Positions 34,367 to 43,669 of a DNA stretch of 64,000 nt are shown piece by piece. The notes under the pieces were generated by a model, which was not told the DNA's origin, made no database searches, and saw only the letters and a program-made list of their open reading frames with translations. Within the stretch, counting starts at the first letter, position 1. Each line of letters begins with the position of its first letter. Position numbers and translations under genes: made by a program. The DNA comes from Azolla caroliniana (Eukaryota > Polypodiophyta). The stretch is taken from NCBI GenBank assembly GCA_043228905.1, contig JBHGNT010000002.1:10974001-11038000 (forward strand). The letters run 5' to 3'.

Positions 34367-34605
34367 TGTATAGGCAACAATTTAGTGTTGTGTGGAAAAG
34401 AAATCAAACTGTCTGGCAAAATTAGTCTTTTTTATGTCGACTTCCCTTACTTTTTTTAAAAAACGGGCCTTAATTATAGGTGTTTTATGACCTACTATAG
34501 CTTAAAATAGTAGAAAATAACCCACAAATTACCTTTACGATACCAATCTCAAGTCTATCATATGCAAATTATCTACAATATAGTTATGGAATCAATATAA
34601 GTCAT

Positions 34606-35600
34606 ACCTGCCCTTCAAGACAACCTATCATATCCTTAGCAATGAGTATTGTTTTCAACTCATTGTCCCTATCTCCTTCTGCCAAATTTATTTCGTCCAA
34701 TGTTGAAGCTTGAACTCGTTAGGACACCTTCATTTCTCTATCGGTAGCTTCTTGCTGGAGTCGTATTTCCTTCATTGCTTGCTCATCTATTGGCAATTCC
34801 TCCTGGGAATCCACATATGGCGTCAAGGCTTGTAAAATATCTACTTTGACCAAAGGAATGATTTTTGGATTATCATCAAAATACTGATTTTCTTCGACCT
34901 TGTCTAATCCTTCCATCATATTGACGGACTCAACATACACAGGCAAACGCTGTTTGCTTGTCGCAATCTTGTTCTGTGTCGAAACCCGGATTTTTGTTTT
35001 GCCTTTTCTAAATGTTAGTTGATTCTGATTCAAATTCTACTTGATGTTAGCAGTCTTTAACCACGGTCGCCCTAATAACAAAGGATATGCACCAGGAGCT
35101 TCCAAATGAAGTATTACTACCGATATCAAAAAACTATGACCACCCAATACCACCTCTAATTGGCAGAGTAAACCAATTGGTCGTACCGTAGTGGTATCCG
35201 CCATTCTTAGCCAAAATGGGCAAGCTTCCCATTTAGTAATTCCCAACCTATCACAGGTCGTTTTATTAATGACATTCACTCTTAAGACCCCATCGATAAT
35301 CATATTTTCGATTTCCTAACCCTGAATTATTACTTTAATTGATGGATTTTGCTCATCCATTATTGAAGGGTTGGTGCTCGGTTGACTATAGTGTACCGAT
35401 ACTTGTTCTGACCCCTTTTGGGCAATCAATGTCGCCACTTTTTCGGTTAATCTAGGGACCAACTTAAGGAATCCGGTCAGTGGTAATGACACTTGGCAAT
35501 CTGCCAAGAGCTTCCAAGTTTCCTCTTGTTCTGGTACAACAATAACTCCTGGTAATTCAGTAGCTTGGTTAATTTCATTGTCTTGGAGCATCTAGTTTAC
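34606..35600 (-). pseudogene. Gypsy G protease and linker
   Basis: Minus reading: VSLPLTGFLKLVPRLTEKV, then IDGVLRVNVINKTTCDRLGI, WLRMADTTTVRPIGLL, VVLGGHSFLISVVIL and YPLLLGRPWLKTANIK, the pattern of gypsy aspartic proteases. The catalytic D-S/T-G is not intact (DGVL). A linker with PVYVESVNMMEG and INLAEGDRDNELKT leads to RT. Stops at 35316, 35035 and 34720. Confidence 0.8.
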
Positions 35601-35699
35601 ATTATTTTTGTTTGCTTCCTCTACCCATTCCTTGGCTGCTTTCCAGACTGCTTCCAGAATCTCCCACTCGGATTGTTTACTTTTGCTTCAAGGGGTTAC

Positions 35700-37139
35700 T
35701 TGCTGTATTTCCGGTATAACCATATTAACCGTCGGTCCTTTCCTTTAGCAGGACACTGATTAGCATAATGACTAGTTTGACGGCAAATATAGCAAGTAGG
35801 AACAAACGTTCCACTTCCCTCGCCTTGCTCAAACTTACTAGTCCCATCATTTTGCATAAACTGTTAACCATCATTCAGCGATTGCTGAAACTGTGTTGAG
35901 GCTTTCGGCTTGTAGAATTTTTTATTTTTATATTGGTTCTGCTTAAACCGTCCTCCATTTTACTGTTGTTGATGCATATTCGGTGCTACCGAGAATTCTT
36001 GATTTTGTTGAAAATCTTGATTATGCTGAAAATTACTTTGTTGAAAAGACTGATTGTTTTGTTTAAAAGTTGGATTTTACTGGATTTTATTTTGCTGAAA
36101 GGCTTTAATTTTTTGAAAATTATTTTGTTGACCTTGTGGAAAACTATTTTGTTGGTATCCATTATTGAACGAATTCTGGTTATTGTGGTACCCATTTTCT
36201 AGAAAAATTTGTTTTACCAGAGCCGTCGTCTTATTAAGCAGGTTATACTCACATTGCTCGACTAAGTTTAGAATGACATATTGTGCAATGTGTTCTCAAA
36301 CTACATTTGATCGTCGAATGACCGGTATTTAAATAAGTAGTACACTGAACTACTTGTCGAAATTGTAACTCCTCCATCGTTGGCAGTGTACGATTTAGTG
36401 CTGACATATCCATACTTCGTAGATTTATCAGTTGTCGGCCCATAGCGATTGCTTTATCAATCACTTGCTCGATATTTTGAATCCGGAAATCGAACACCTT
36501 CAGTGTTGTTCGTAATGGTTCACGAAATGCTTCAAGGAATACATCATTCAATTCATTGTCTGGAATAGGCCTAGAGATTTGAAGTTGCAAATTTTGAAAT
36601 TGGATCACGAATTGAGACACCGTTTCCTGCTGCTCCTGATACAACGCATAAAACTGCTCTATCAAATCTTTTTGAGGTATTTGATGATGAAATAATTGCA
36701 AAAATTTGTTGTTCAATTGTTCGAATGTTTCGAACCCACGAAGACCATTTTGCGCAAACCAATTAGCGGAATAACCCTCCAATGACAAAACGAACTCAAC
36801 AATTTTAGACTTATCTTCGGCTGCCACCGACAGTCTCTGAGCTCCATGATTAATCTCCCATCTTGTCAGGAAATCCCTCACATGCGCTTCTGCATCTGCT
36901 CACTCACGGAACTTCGAGTATGGATAAGGCATATTGTCCTCACTCTAGATATCGTAAAATGATACCTCTTCCGGCTGACTTTCGTTGGAAGACTGGCTAT
37001 CAGTTAAATCAGGAAGTACCGACCACCTTCTACTTGTTTCCGGCTGTAATCCCTGAGCCGATTATGTCTCTAGAATCTTCGTAACAGAACGCGTACGAGG
37101 ACATTTACAACCGACTGGTGTATTCGGACTAGACGACAT
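35700..37139 (-). pseudogene. Gypsy G gag
   Basis: ATG 37139 (MSSSPNTPVGCKCPRTRS). Retrotransposon gag domain at 36881-36400: DFLTRWEINHGAQ, EGYSANWFAQNGLRGFETF and YALYQEQQETVSQFVIQFQ. An Asn/Gln-rich segment (about 36200-35950) follows, then a CCHC knuckle TCYICRQTSHYANQCPAKG near 35745-35800. In-frame TAA (about 37065), TAG (about 36945) and TGA (about 36900), plus frame loss near 36250. Confidence 0.86.
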
Positions 37140-37170
37140 CCATTCTTCTTGTTCTCTGCTATATGTAGAT

Positions 37171-37186
37171 GTAACCGAGCGTGCCA
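37171..37186 (-). other. Gypsy G primer-binding site candidate
   Basis: On the minus strand TTTTGGCACGCTCGGTTAC lies 11-12 bases past the LTR end. It resembles the TTTTGGCGCCG-type PBS of Tat/Athila gypsies; the priming tRNA was not identified. Confidence 0.5.
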
Positions 37187-37197
37187 AAATTATACTG

Positions 37198-37662
37198 TGT
37201 TGTTTGGTCGACAATTACTACTTTGCCGACACAGTATAAGACGAACGTTCGTACCGAATGTTCTATCAAGAAGTTGTGGTTAGACGAATAGATACTAATT
37301 ATCTGTAAACTTATCGGTGATAACAGACACTGAGATCGTGACTTATGTAATATAGTTTAGACAGAAAGAAATAGATGGCAGAAAAAACAATTCGTACATA
37401 GAGATTTCCTAACCAAACTTTATATTACTAAATACAACGATAGATTTTTAAAATGCCTTTGGTTCCTTTTGTAGGTAACCCAAAGGCCTTTTCTCATCAA
37501 GAAATCCTATTGCCTATAATTATCAAGAATTACAAAACTTCGTAACTAACTATGTCCTATTCGGCTATCTATTGAGTCATCGATCCGAACTATCGATCTG
37601 ACTCCGACTCCAACTCCGAACATCCTTCCGACTCTGACATATCTATACTTGTCCCGGTAACA
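37198..37662 (-). repeat. Gypsy G 5' LTR
   Basis: 465 bp, TGTTGTTTGGTCGAC to CCGGTAACA on the plus strand. It is about 18 bp longer than the 3' LTR, with an extra CTCCGACTCCAACTCCGA-type stretch. Confidence 0.9.
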
Positions 37663-37667
37663 GTTCT

Positions 37668-39119
37668 TCGTCTGCATTTCACGAAGCCGTGGGAAATTTA
37701 TATGGCCGAACCGCTTGTCCACAGGTCGATATCAGATTCGATTTTTTGTCCTTTCGCGTATAATGCGGTTCCGGCTTGATTAGTGTCAAGGATAAACATC
37801 CTCCCTTCATGGCGCCCTTGTGCAATTACTTTGCCTTCCTCTTCTATGAAGCAGCCGAGGTGCATGAATCGAACTTGCATACCTTGGTCGACGATCTAAC
37901 CGACCGACACCAAGTTCTTCATTATTGTTGGGACGTGCAACACATTCATAAGCTTCCCTTTCTGCCCGACGTGGCTGAGGGGAACTTCATCGACATGTTT
38001 GATGGTATGCGGGGTGTCATCTCCTGTTTCGACAACCCCTTGTGATTCCGGCTTCTCCAAGTATGAGAACCATTCCTCGTGACTCATCATATGATTTGAC
38101 GCTCCGGAATCGACATACCACACCTCGCTTGATTTCGAGGTGTTCACGGCCATTGAGTTGGCCTTATGCTTCATTACAAAGGCAGGGCCCGCTCCATCTC
38201 CGGCTCGTTCGGAGCCCTCAACGTAGTGCGATCTTTGACGCCTTCCCGCATCTCTTTCGCTCGATTCAGCTTTGTCCGATTCGGCTTGTTTCTTCCAGCA
38301 CTCACCTCCCTATGGCCTTTCTTGCCACAATACTAGCATTCCGGCGCGATCTTCTCTTGCCGTCTTCCGGCGGCGCCATGACTCCCCCTGCTTGCGGAGG
38401 GTTCGGAATTGCTTCCGTCATCTCGATTATGCCATACATTCTCCTCTTTTAGGCCACCTCCATTGCGCACCGATCCGCCTCATCCACCACGACCATGGGG
38501 CCTATCATCCTCCATGTAAAGCATCTTGTCATCGGCGTGCGCACTAGTCGATGCACCCGCGTGGTTTTCTTCTACGAGCAACATTGACTGAAGCTCAAAA
38601 AATGATGGCATAATCTCCCTCGTGCAGACCGCCGTTCGGAAAGGTCTGAACTTTGAAGCCAAGCCACCAAGACAAACCTGCACCATTTCATCTTCCTCGA
38701 CGTTCACGTTGACGGAGGTGAGAGAGTCGCAGATTTCTTTGATCTTGGTGGTGTAATCAGCCACCGACATATCTCTTTATCGTACATTGCTGAGCTCCTG
38801 TCTGAGCTGCAGCTTTCTGGCCGTTGTGCTAGCAGCGAAAATCCTTTTGAGATTCGCCCACGCATCCTTCGGCATCCCGAATATAGCTCAAAAGTTGATC
38901 GCTCACACAGGACACGAAGCAATACAACACTTTGTTTGCCACTTGTTCCCAAGCCAGATAGTACCTGTCTGTCAAGTCGGGTGCCACATCATTTGCTCCT
39001 TCGACATAACTCCAGTAGCCATGGTCGAGCAGGTACTGTTGCATCTTGTAAGACCAAGATGCGTAGTTGCTTCTGACAAGCTTTTCAGTCGGAAGTGAGC
39101 TTCCCATTCCTCTATCCAT
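37668..39119 (-). pseudogene. A- gag and protease
   Basis: ATG 39119 (MDRGMGSSLPTEKLVRSN). gag core EQVANKVLYCFVSCVSDQ, then DYTTKIKEICDSL, VCLGGLASKFRPF and MLLVEENHAGAS. Zinc knuckle near 38320. Protease VWYVDSGASNHMMSHEEWF, then VGQKGKLMNVLHVPTI and CFIEEEGKVIAQGR. A frameshift near 38860 and stops near 38770, 38450 and 37895. It is cut by gypsy G at 37667 and resumes at 23443. Confidence 0.88.
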
Positions 39120-39211
39120 AGTACTATCTTTCTCTTCTTCGAGGGAGAACAACTTCAACTCTGTTTAGTCACAAACTTTTCTTGTCGGCTACAAAGGACT
39201 TCAACCCTCGC

Positions 39212-39628
39212 ACTCTGATACCATGTAAAAGAATACGTTGTGCGGAAGCGTATGCGAAACACAGAGTACACAGTTCGAAGGAACAAGACAGTTCGGTAAA
39301 ACACAGAAGATGCAGAGAGGGAGATGGAGATGGAGAGACAAAGAGAGAGAGAGAGAATACACAGATACACAATTCAAAAATAATACTCAATCAGTACATA
39401 CACCATGCTCAATGAGCACCTTTTATACATGCCTTGACAATAGGGCTGACACAAGTACTGACAGTACTTGACCGCTCATAAATGAGCCTACTACACAAAC
39501 TCCCAAAATTATTCCCTTACGAGGAATATCTTTCTAACAGCCTCACGGTTTACGCACCGCTACGGGCTATTGTGCGCATGGTTTTATGCACCCAGTTTAC
39601 GCACTGGGTTATGCACCCAATTACGCAT
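39212..39628 (-). repeat. A- 5' LTR (outer end lost) and PBS
   Basis: LTR 39224-39628, ending (minus) TTCTTTTACA before the PBS TGGTATCAGAGT at 39223-39212. The LTR start (about 25-30 bp, the TGTTGAGAGACAAGC end) is missing: the sequence passes from CCAATTACGCA straight to B2 sequence. Confidence 0.9.
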
Positions 39629-41480
39629 AGAAAGTATTACACGTTCCGACCATCACAAAGAACCTGGTGTCAGTTGGACAGATAGTCAACCAAGGGATGC
39701 AGGTGCGGTTTACACATCTCGGGTGCTTCATCGAGGAAGAGGACCAGATTATTGCGCAAGGGCGCAGAGACAGGAGGATGTTCATCCTCGACACCAATGA
39801 CGTAGACACCACTTTGGTCGCCAAAGGACAGAAGATTGTATCGGATATTGATCACTAGCACAAGTGGATCGGCCACATCAATTACCGAAGGCTTCAAGAC
39901 CTACAAACGAAACAAGTTGTTTTCGGTTTGCCGAAGTTCAGTGGCCGGAAGGCCCAGATATGTGAAGTCTGCCAAGTCGGGAAGCAAGATCAGCTTCCAT
40001 TCCCCACCGAACGAAACTGGAGCCATAACAAGCTCGACCTTATTCATTCGAATGTATGGGGACCAACACAAAATGTGAGTCTTGGTGAGAGTCGATATTT
40101 CGTCTCCTTCATTGACGACTACAGCCGGCATACATGGATCTACCTCATTAAGTGGAAGAGCGAAGTCTTTGAGTATTTCCGGAACCTACAAAGCCTTGTT
40201 GAACGGGAAACGAAGAGGAAGATCAAGTGCCTATGGTCGGATGGTGGAAAAGAATATTTTTCCAGCCAATTCAACAGTTATCTGCAACAAAAAGGAATTC
40301 GGAGAGAGTTCAGGTGCAGATACACACTGAAGCAAAACGGTGTGGCCGAAAGGAAGAACCGGTCGATTGTCAACACGGCAAGGGCAATGCTGGAGGAGAA
40401 GAGCATGCCCCATTTCTACTAGGCGGAGCTGGTCCGAACAGCCGTCTACATCCAAAACTGGATCGGTGACAAGGTGTCCTCACATGAGCTATATTTCGGG
40501 CGCAAGCCGAATTTGAGACACATTCGGATATTCGGTAGCATTGCATATGTGCATGTGCTGGATGAGAAGCGGAGGAAATTGGATGCAAAGTTGGAGAAAT
40601 GCATCCTGGTCAGTTAATCGCATGAGCAAAAGGGGTATAAATGCTATAACCCCCAGACGAAGCAAGCCTGAGTTTGCCAGGATGTTGAGTTTGATGAGAC
40701 GGCATCATGGTATGCCTTACCGACTCCGACTTCCGACACTGACCTGATACCGGAGGATGAGGCTAGTGAGCCTGAACCGATCCATATAGAAGATGAAGAC
40801 CTCGGCACTCATTTCGGTTGAGTGGACCGAATGAGCGGCTGAGTCAGGATGACCAGCCGGATGAGGAACCGGCGAGTAGTGGAGACTCTGTTTTGTTCTC
40901 CTCGCGCAAGGAACCGAGGAGACGGTTCACACGCAAAGTGAAGGGGAAGAAGAAGATGCCGGAGTACGAAACCGGAAATGTTGAGTCGGATCGGAGCGAA
41001 TCCGACTCCAGAAAGGATGAAGGTGGATCTTCGAGAATGCAGTCCGAACCGGCCAAGAAGGGCCCCAAACCGGGTAATGATAGATTACATTGGTCTTCCC
41101 GCTAGAAGAACCCTATGAAGTTGTACGGGTACAATGAGTACATGGTGCATCACTATGTGTACATGACCAAGGTGGCGGAAGTGTGTGAGCTGGAGAGCTA
41201 CGCAGAAGCGGCAAAGGACGCAAATTGGCATGCCGCTATGAAGGAAGAAATGCGGGCACTCGATGCCAACGACACATGGGACCTAGTTGACCCTCGCCGA
41301 CACTATAAACCGATCGGATGTAAGTGGGTGTACAAGGTAAAGTACAATGCCGATAGTTCGGTTAACCGGTACAAGGCCCGGTTAGTGGCGAAGGGATACG
41401 CGCAGACCCATGGAATCAACTACGACGAGACCTTTGCTCCAGTAGCGAAGATGACGAGACCTTTGCTCCGGTAGCGAAGA
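39629..41480 (+). pseudogene. B2 protease end, integrase and RT start
   Basis: VSVGQIVNQGMQVRFTHLG, zinc finger with CEVCQVGKQ, core IHSNVWGPT (first Asp changed to Asn), CLWSDGGKEYFSSQF and NGVAERKNRS, a linker [13 protein letters not shown], then [26 protein letters not shown] and TFAPVAKM. The end shows a 29-bp tandem repeat (41425-41453, 41454-41482) and then A+ RT sequence. Stops near 39856, 40421, 40616 and 41103. Confidence 0.88.
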
Positions 41481-42540
41481 TTACGTAACAGTTGCGTAGG
41501 ATGGGGTTTGCGTCGTCGAAATCAGACTCTTCTCTATTTGTTCAACAAGGACAATATGGACCGGTCAACCTGCTCTTGTACGTTGATGATTTAGTCATCG
41601 TTGGTGCTGACCTTGACGAAATCCACCGTGTGAAGTCTCAGCTTGCAGCATGGTTTGAAATGAAGGATCTTAGAGACCTTCATTACTTCCTCGGGATCGA
41701 AGTGATCCGTACCTCCGAAGGCATATTGATTAGCTAGCGTCATTATGCGCTGAATATGCTCTTCAGGTTCGGGATTGCAAACTATAATCCCAGATTCGGG
41801 CAAGGGGTGCGACCCATCTGGATAGAAATGTGAAGCTTCGCCCAGATTCGGGCAAGGCGTGCGACCCACCACGATTCCGATAGATTGTCGGGAGCCTTAT
41901 CTATTTGACGATTACTCGACCAGATCTTAGCTGCCCGGTCGGCTTAATCAGTCAATTCATGTCGCAACCTATGGCCGAACACTTTTAGTGCACGACACGG
42001 ATATTGGGTTATGTCAGCGGCACGAAAGACATGGCGTTGCTATATCGGGCAGGCATAGCCGAACAGTTAGTCGGCTACACGAATGCCAATTGGGCCGGAA
42101 ACACCCATGATCGTCGATCCACCTATGGACACACATTCTCATTGGGAAGTTTGCCGATCGCATGGAGCAGCAAGAAGCAGCCGACAGTAGCATTGTCGAG
42201 CACGGAGGCGGAATATCGAGGGTCGACTATCGCTACATGCGAAGTCATTTGGCTGAATTGGCTATTACAGGATCCGACGACGATCCATTGTAACAACCTT
42301 AGTAGTATCCACCATGCGAAGGACCCCATGTTCCACGCCTAGACCAAGCACATTGAGGTGCATTACCATTTTGTCCGCGAGCGGGTCCTTTCAGGAGAAG
42401 TCGAATTGGTGCATGTTTCAACTGATTGGCAGATTGCCAACATCTTCACAAAACCTCTTGGTCTCGACAAGTTACAGCATTTCTGGGGTGCGCTTGGGTT
42501 GCATCACCTCGACACACTGAACTTTAGGGGGCGAAAGCAA
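41481..42540 (+). pseudogene. A+ RT second half and RNase H
   Basis: RT: QLRRMGFASSKSDSSLFVQ, LLLYVDDLVIVGADLDEI, DLHYFLGIEVIRTSEGI. RNase H: GYTNANWAGNTHDRRST (first Asp of the DAD motif changed to Asn), ALSSTEAEYRGSTIAT and IANIFTKPLGLDKLQ. A local duplication of CCAGATTCGGGCAAGG (41789-41816 and 41842-41869) disturbs the RT end. Several stops (TAG near 41736, 41987 and 42341). Confidence 0.88.
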
Positions 42541-43101
42541 GACAAATAGGAACAAGAGCGTGAAAGGAGCGGAGGTAAGCATCATGGTCGAAGTGACCGA
42601 GATGCGGAATCGGATGGAGAATCTGACTTTGAACCGGCTGAAGAAGCCGAAAATGGAAGCAAGAGCAAGGGTCGTAAGCATAAGAAGGAGCTGAGGATAG
42701 CCGAATCAAGGGGAGATACAGCCAAGAAGGACGTAAAGGCTAAGACCAAGATGTGGTCTGATGTAGTCAAAGGTCTAAAGACAGGAGACGAATTGGAGAC
42801 AGCCAATTCGGATGAGGACGGAATTGAATTGGAAGTGTTTGATTCAATCGGTATGTTCAATTCGGATACACCGAATCAACTGAAGGCCATGCGGGAAAAA
42901 GGTCAGCGAAGGACACGCCAACACCATGACAACAAGGGAATTGAGAAGGGTTGGATGAGCAGACAAGCCGACCGTAAGGGTCAAGGCGTGCAGAATCGAA
43001 CGGGTCGAGGAGCACGAGTGAGGCGTGAAGCCAGAAGGAACCAGAGCGTAGATCCGGAACAGCAGACGGAACCTCAAGTCGAGCTTGAAGAAGAGTGTTG
43101 A
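42541..43101 (+). pseudogene. A+ C-terminal extension, ending on LTR stop codon
   Basis: After RNase H (HHLDTLNFRGRKQDK, then TAG) the frame continues with EQERERSGGKHHG-type charged sequence, MWSDVVKGLKTGDELETANS (42751) and an Arg/Lys/Gln-rich part, to EPQVELEEEC and TGA at 43099-43101. The last seven codons are the polypurine tract GAGCTTGAAGAAGAG (43081-43095), and the stop uses bases 4-6 of the LTR (TGTTGA). The stretch 42751-43101 is open without a stop. Function unknown. Confidence 0.72.
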
Positions 43102-43505
43102 GAGACAAGCTCAACATTCGGTGCGTAATCGGGTGCGTAGCCCAGTGTGTAAATTGGGTGCGTAGAACCACGCGCACAATAGGCCATAGCGGTGCATAAA
43201 CTGCAAGGCTGTTGGAAAGATATTTCTCGAAAGGAATAATTTTGGGAGTGAGTGTAGCAGCTCATTTATGAGTGTCAAGTACTATCAGTACTTGTGTCAA
43301 CCCGATTGTCAAGGCTTGTATATAAGGTGCTCACTGAGCACAAAGTATGTACAGAACATAGAGTCATTATTTTGAATCTGAGTTTTTTCTTTTGTGTGCT
43401 CTCTCTCTCCATCTCTGCGTTTTCTGTGTTTTACCGAATTGTCTTATTCCTCCGAACTGTGTACTCTATGTTTACGCACACGCTTCAGCACAGTATTCTT
43501 TTACA
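43096..43505 (+). repeat. A+ 3' LTR
   Basis: TGTTGAGAGACAAGC to TTCTTTTACA, 410 bp, followed by ATAAC (43506-43510). TATA box at about 43318. Confidence 0.93.
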
Positions 43506-43510
43506 ATAAC

Positions 43511-43669
43511 TATGTATTACATCCAACAATAACAAAGTTACAAAGGGTTGGTTTAAATACTAACTAAATTAGGAAAAGGGCCCCTTTCTACTATTTACAA
43601 AACTAGCCTAGTATGTCCATGAGCTAGTGTGAATCCTATTTCTATGGAAGTTGAGTTCGATTCTCAACA
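43511..43669 (-). repeat. Copia C 3' LTR, proximal piece
   Basis: Matches 49939-50097. On the minus strand it starts TGTTGAGAATCGAAC after the purine-rich CGAAGGGGCA. It joins to 10830 when S3 and A+ are removed. Confidence 0.88.

Larger units (their letters stand above)
29645..34605 (-). mobile_element. DUF7869-gene insertion with palindrome array
   Basis: A block of about 5 kb splits the G reading between LKTILIAKDM (about 34635) and NTNVLEADKQR (29640), a join that other gypsies make within a few residues. Contents from right: AT-rich sequence, palindrome array (33664-34366), a plus-strand TATA region, short repeats (33068-33250), and the DUF7869-like gene on the minus strand. I found no convincing terminal inverted repeats or TSD, so exact ends are uncertain. 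It may be a DNA transposon, or a host segment captured by G. Confidence 0.6.
23444..37662 (-). mobile_element. Ty3/gypsy element G (Tat-like), with extra 3' ORF
   Basis: Minus strand; LTRs 37198-37662 (5') and 23444-23890 (3'), perfect TSD GTTCT (23439-23443, 37663-37667) in A- integrase. Order: PBS, gag 37139-35700, protease 35600-35037, linker, a 5-kb insertion (29645-34605), RT and RNase H 29641-28240, integrase 28000-26860, then an additional ORF 26610-24370 before the 3' LTR. The integrase words (GLDFVGPFKPA, CPIELVSDQGTHFIN) fit Tat-like plant gypsies; lineage is inferred. Element F (56353-60636) is the same family. Confidence 0.88.
17510..39628 (-). mobile_element. Ty1/copia element A-, inverted copy of the A family
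   Basis: Minus-strand copy. 5' LTR 39224-39628, PBS, gag-protease 39119-37668, gypsy G, integrase 23443-22280, solo LTR S4, RT 20882-20012, solo LTR S2, RNase H 19319-18541, extension, PPT, 3' LTR 17510-17935. It sits in the B2 protease region, which resumes at about 39631 with GTATTACACG. The outer 25-30 bp of its 5' LTR are missing, so only the left TSD copy (TGAAC) can be read. Confidence 0.88.
15842..41480 (+). mobile_element. Ty1/copia element B2, 3' half deleted
   Basis: Starts with an LTR (15842-16249) in the A+ RT. gag and protease run to 17509, then A- intervenes, then protease, integrase and RT run from about 39631 to about 41480. There B2 RT joins directly to A+ RT; the B2 RT second half, RNase H and 3' LTR are missing, with no right-hand TSD. 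Left flank is TAAAG. Same family as B1. Confidence 0.85.
11319..43505 (+). mobile_element. Ty1/copia element A+, host of the inner nest
   Basis: LTRs 11319-11728 and 43096-43505, both 410 bp, with a perfect TSD ATAAC (11314-11318, 43506-43510) inside the copia C LTR. Coding pieces: 11833-13398, 14190-15841 and about 41481-43101. S1 interrupts the first gap; B2 and everything in it fills the second. A+ and A- are copies of one family in opposite orientation. Confidence 0.9.

Noticed and set aside
29645-34605. Exact ends and TIRs for the DUF7869 block
   Set aside because: GGAAGGATCGCGCATAAA near 29645 and GGAAGTCGACATAAAA (reverse strand, near 34445) look loosely alike, but no TSD fits, so I do not claim a TIR.
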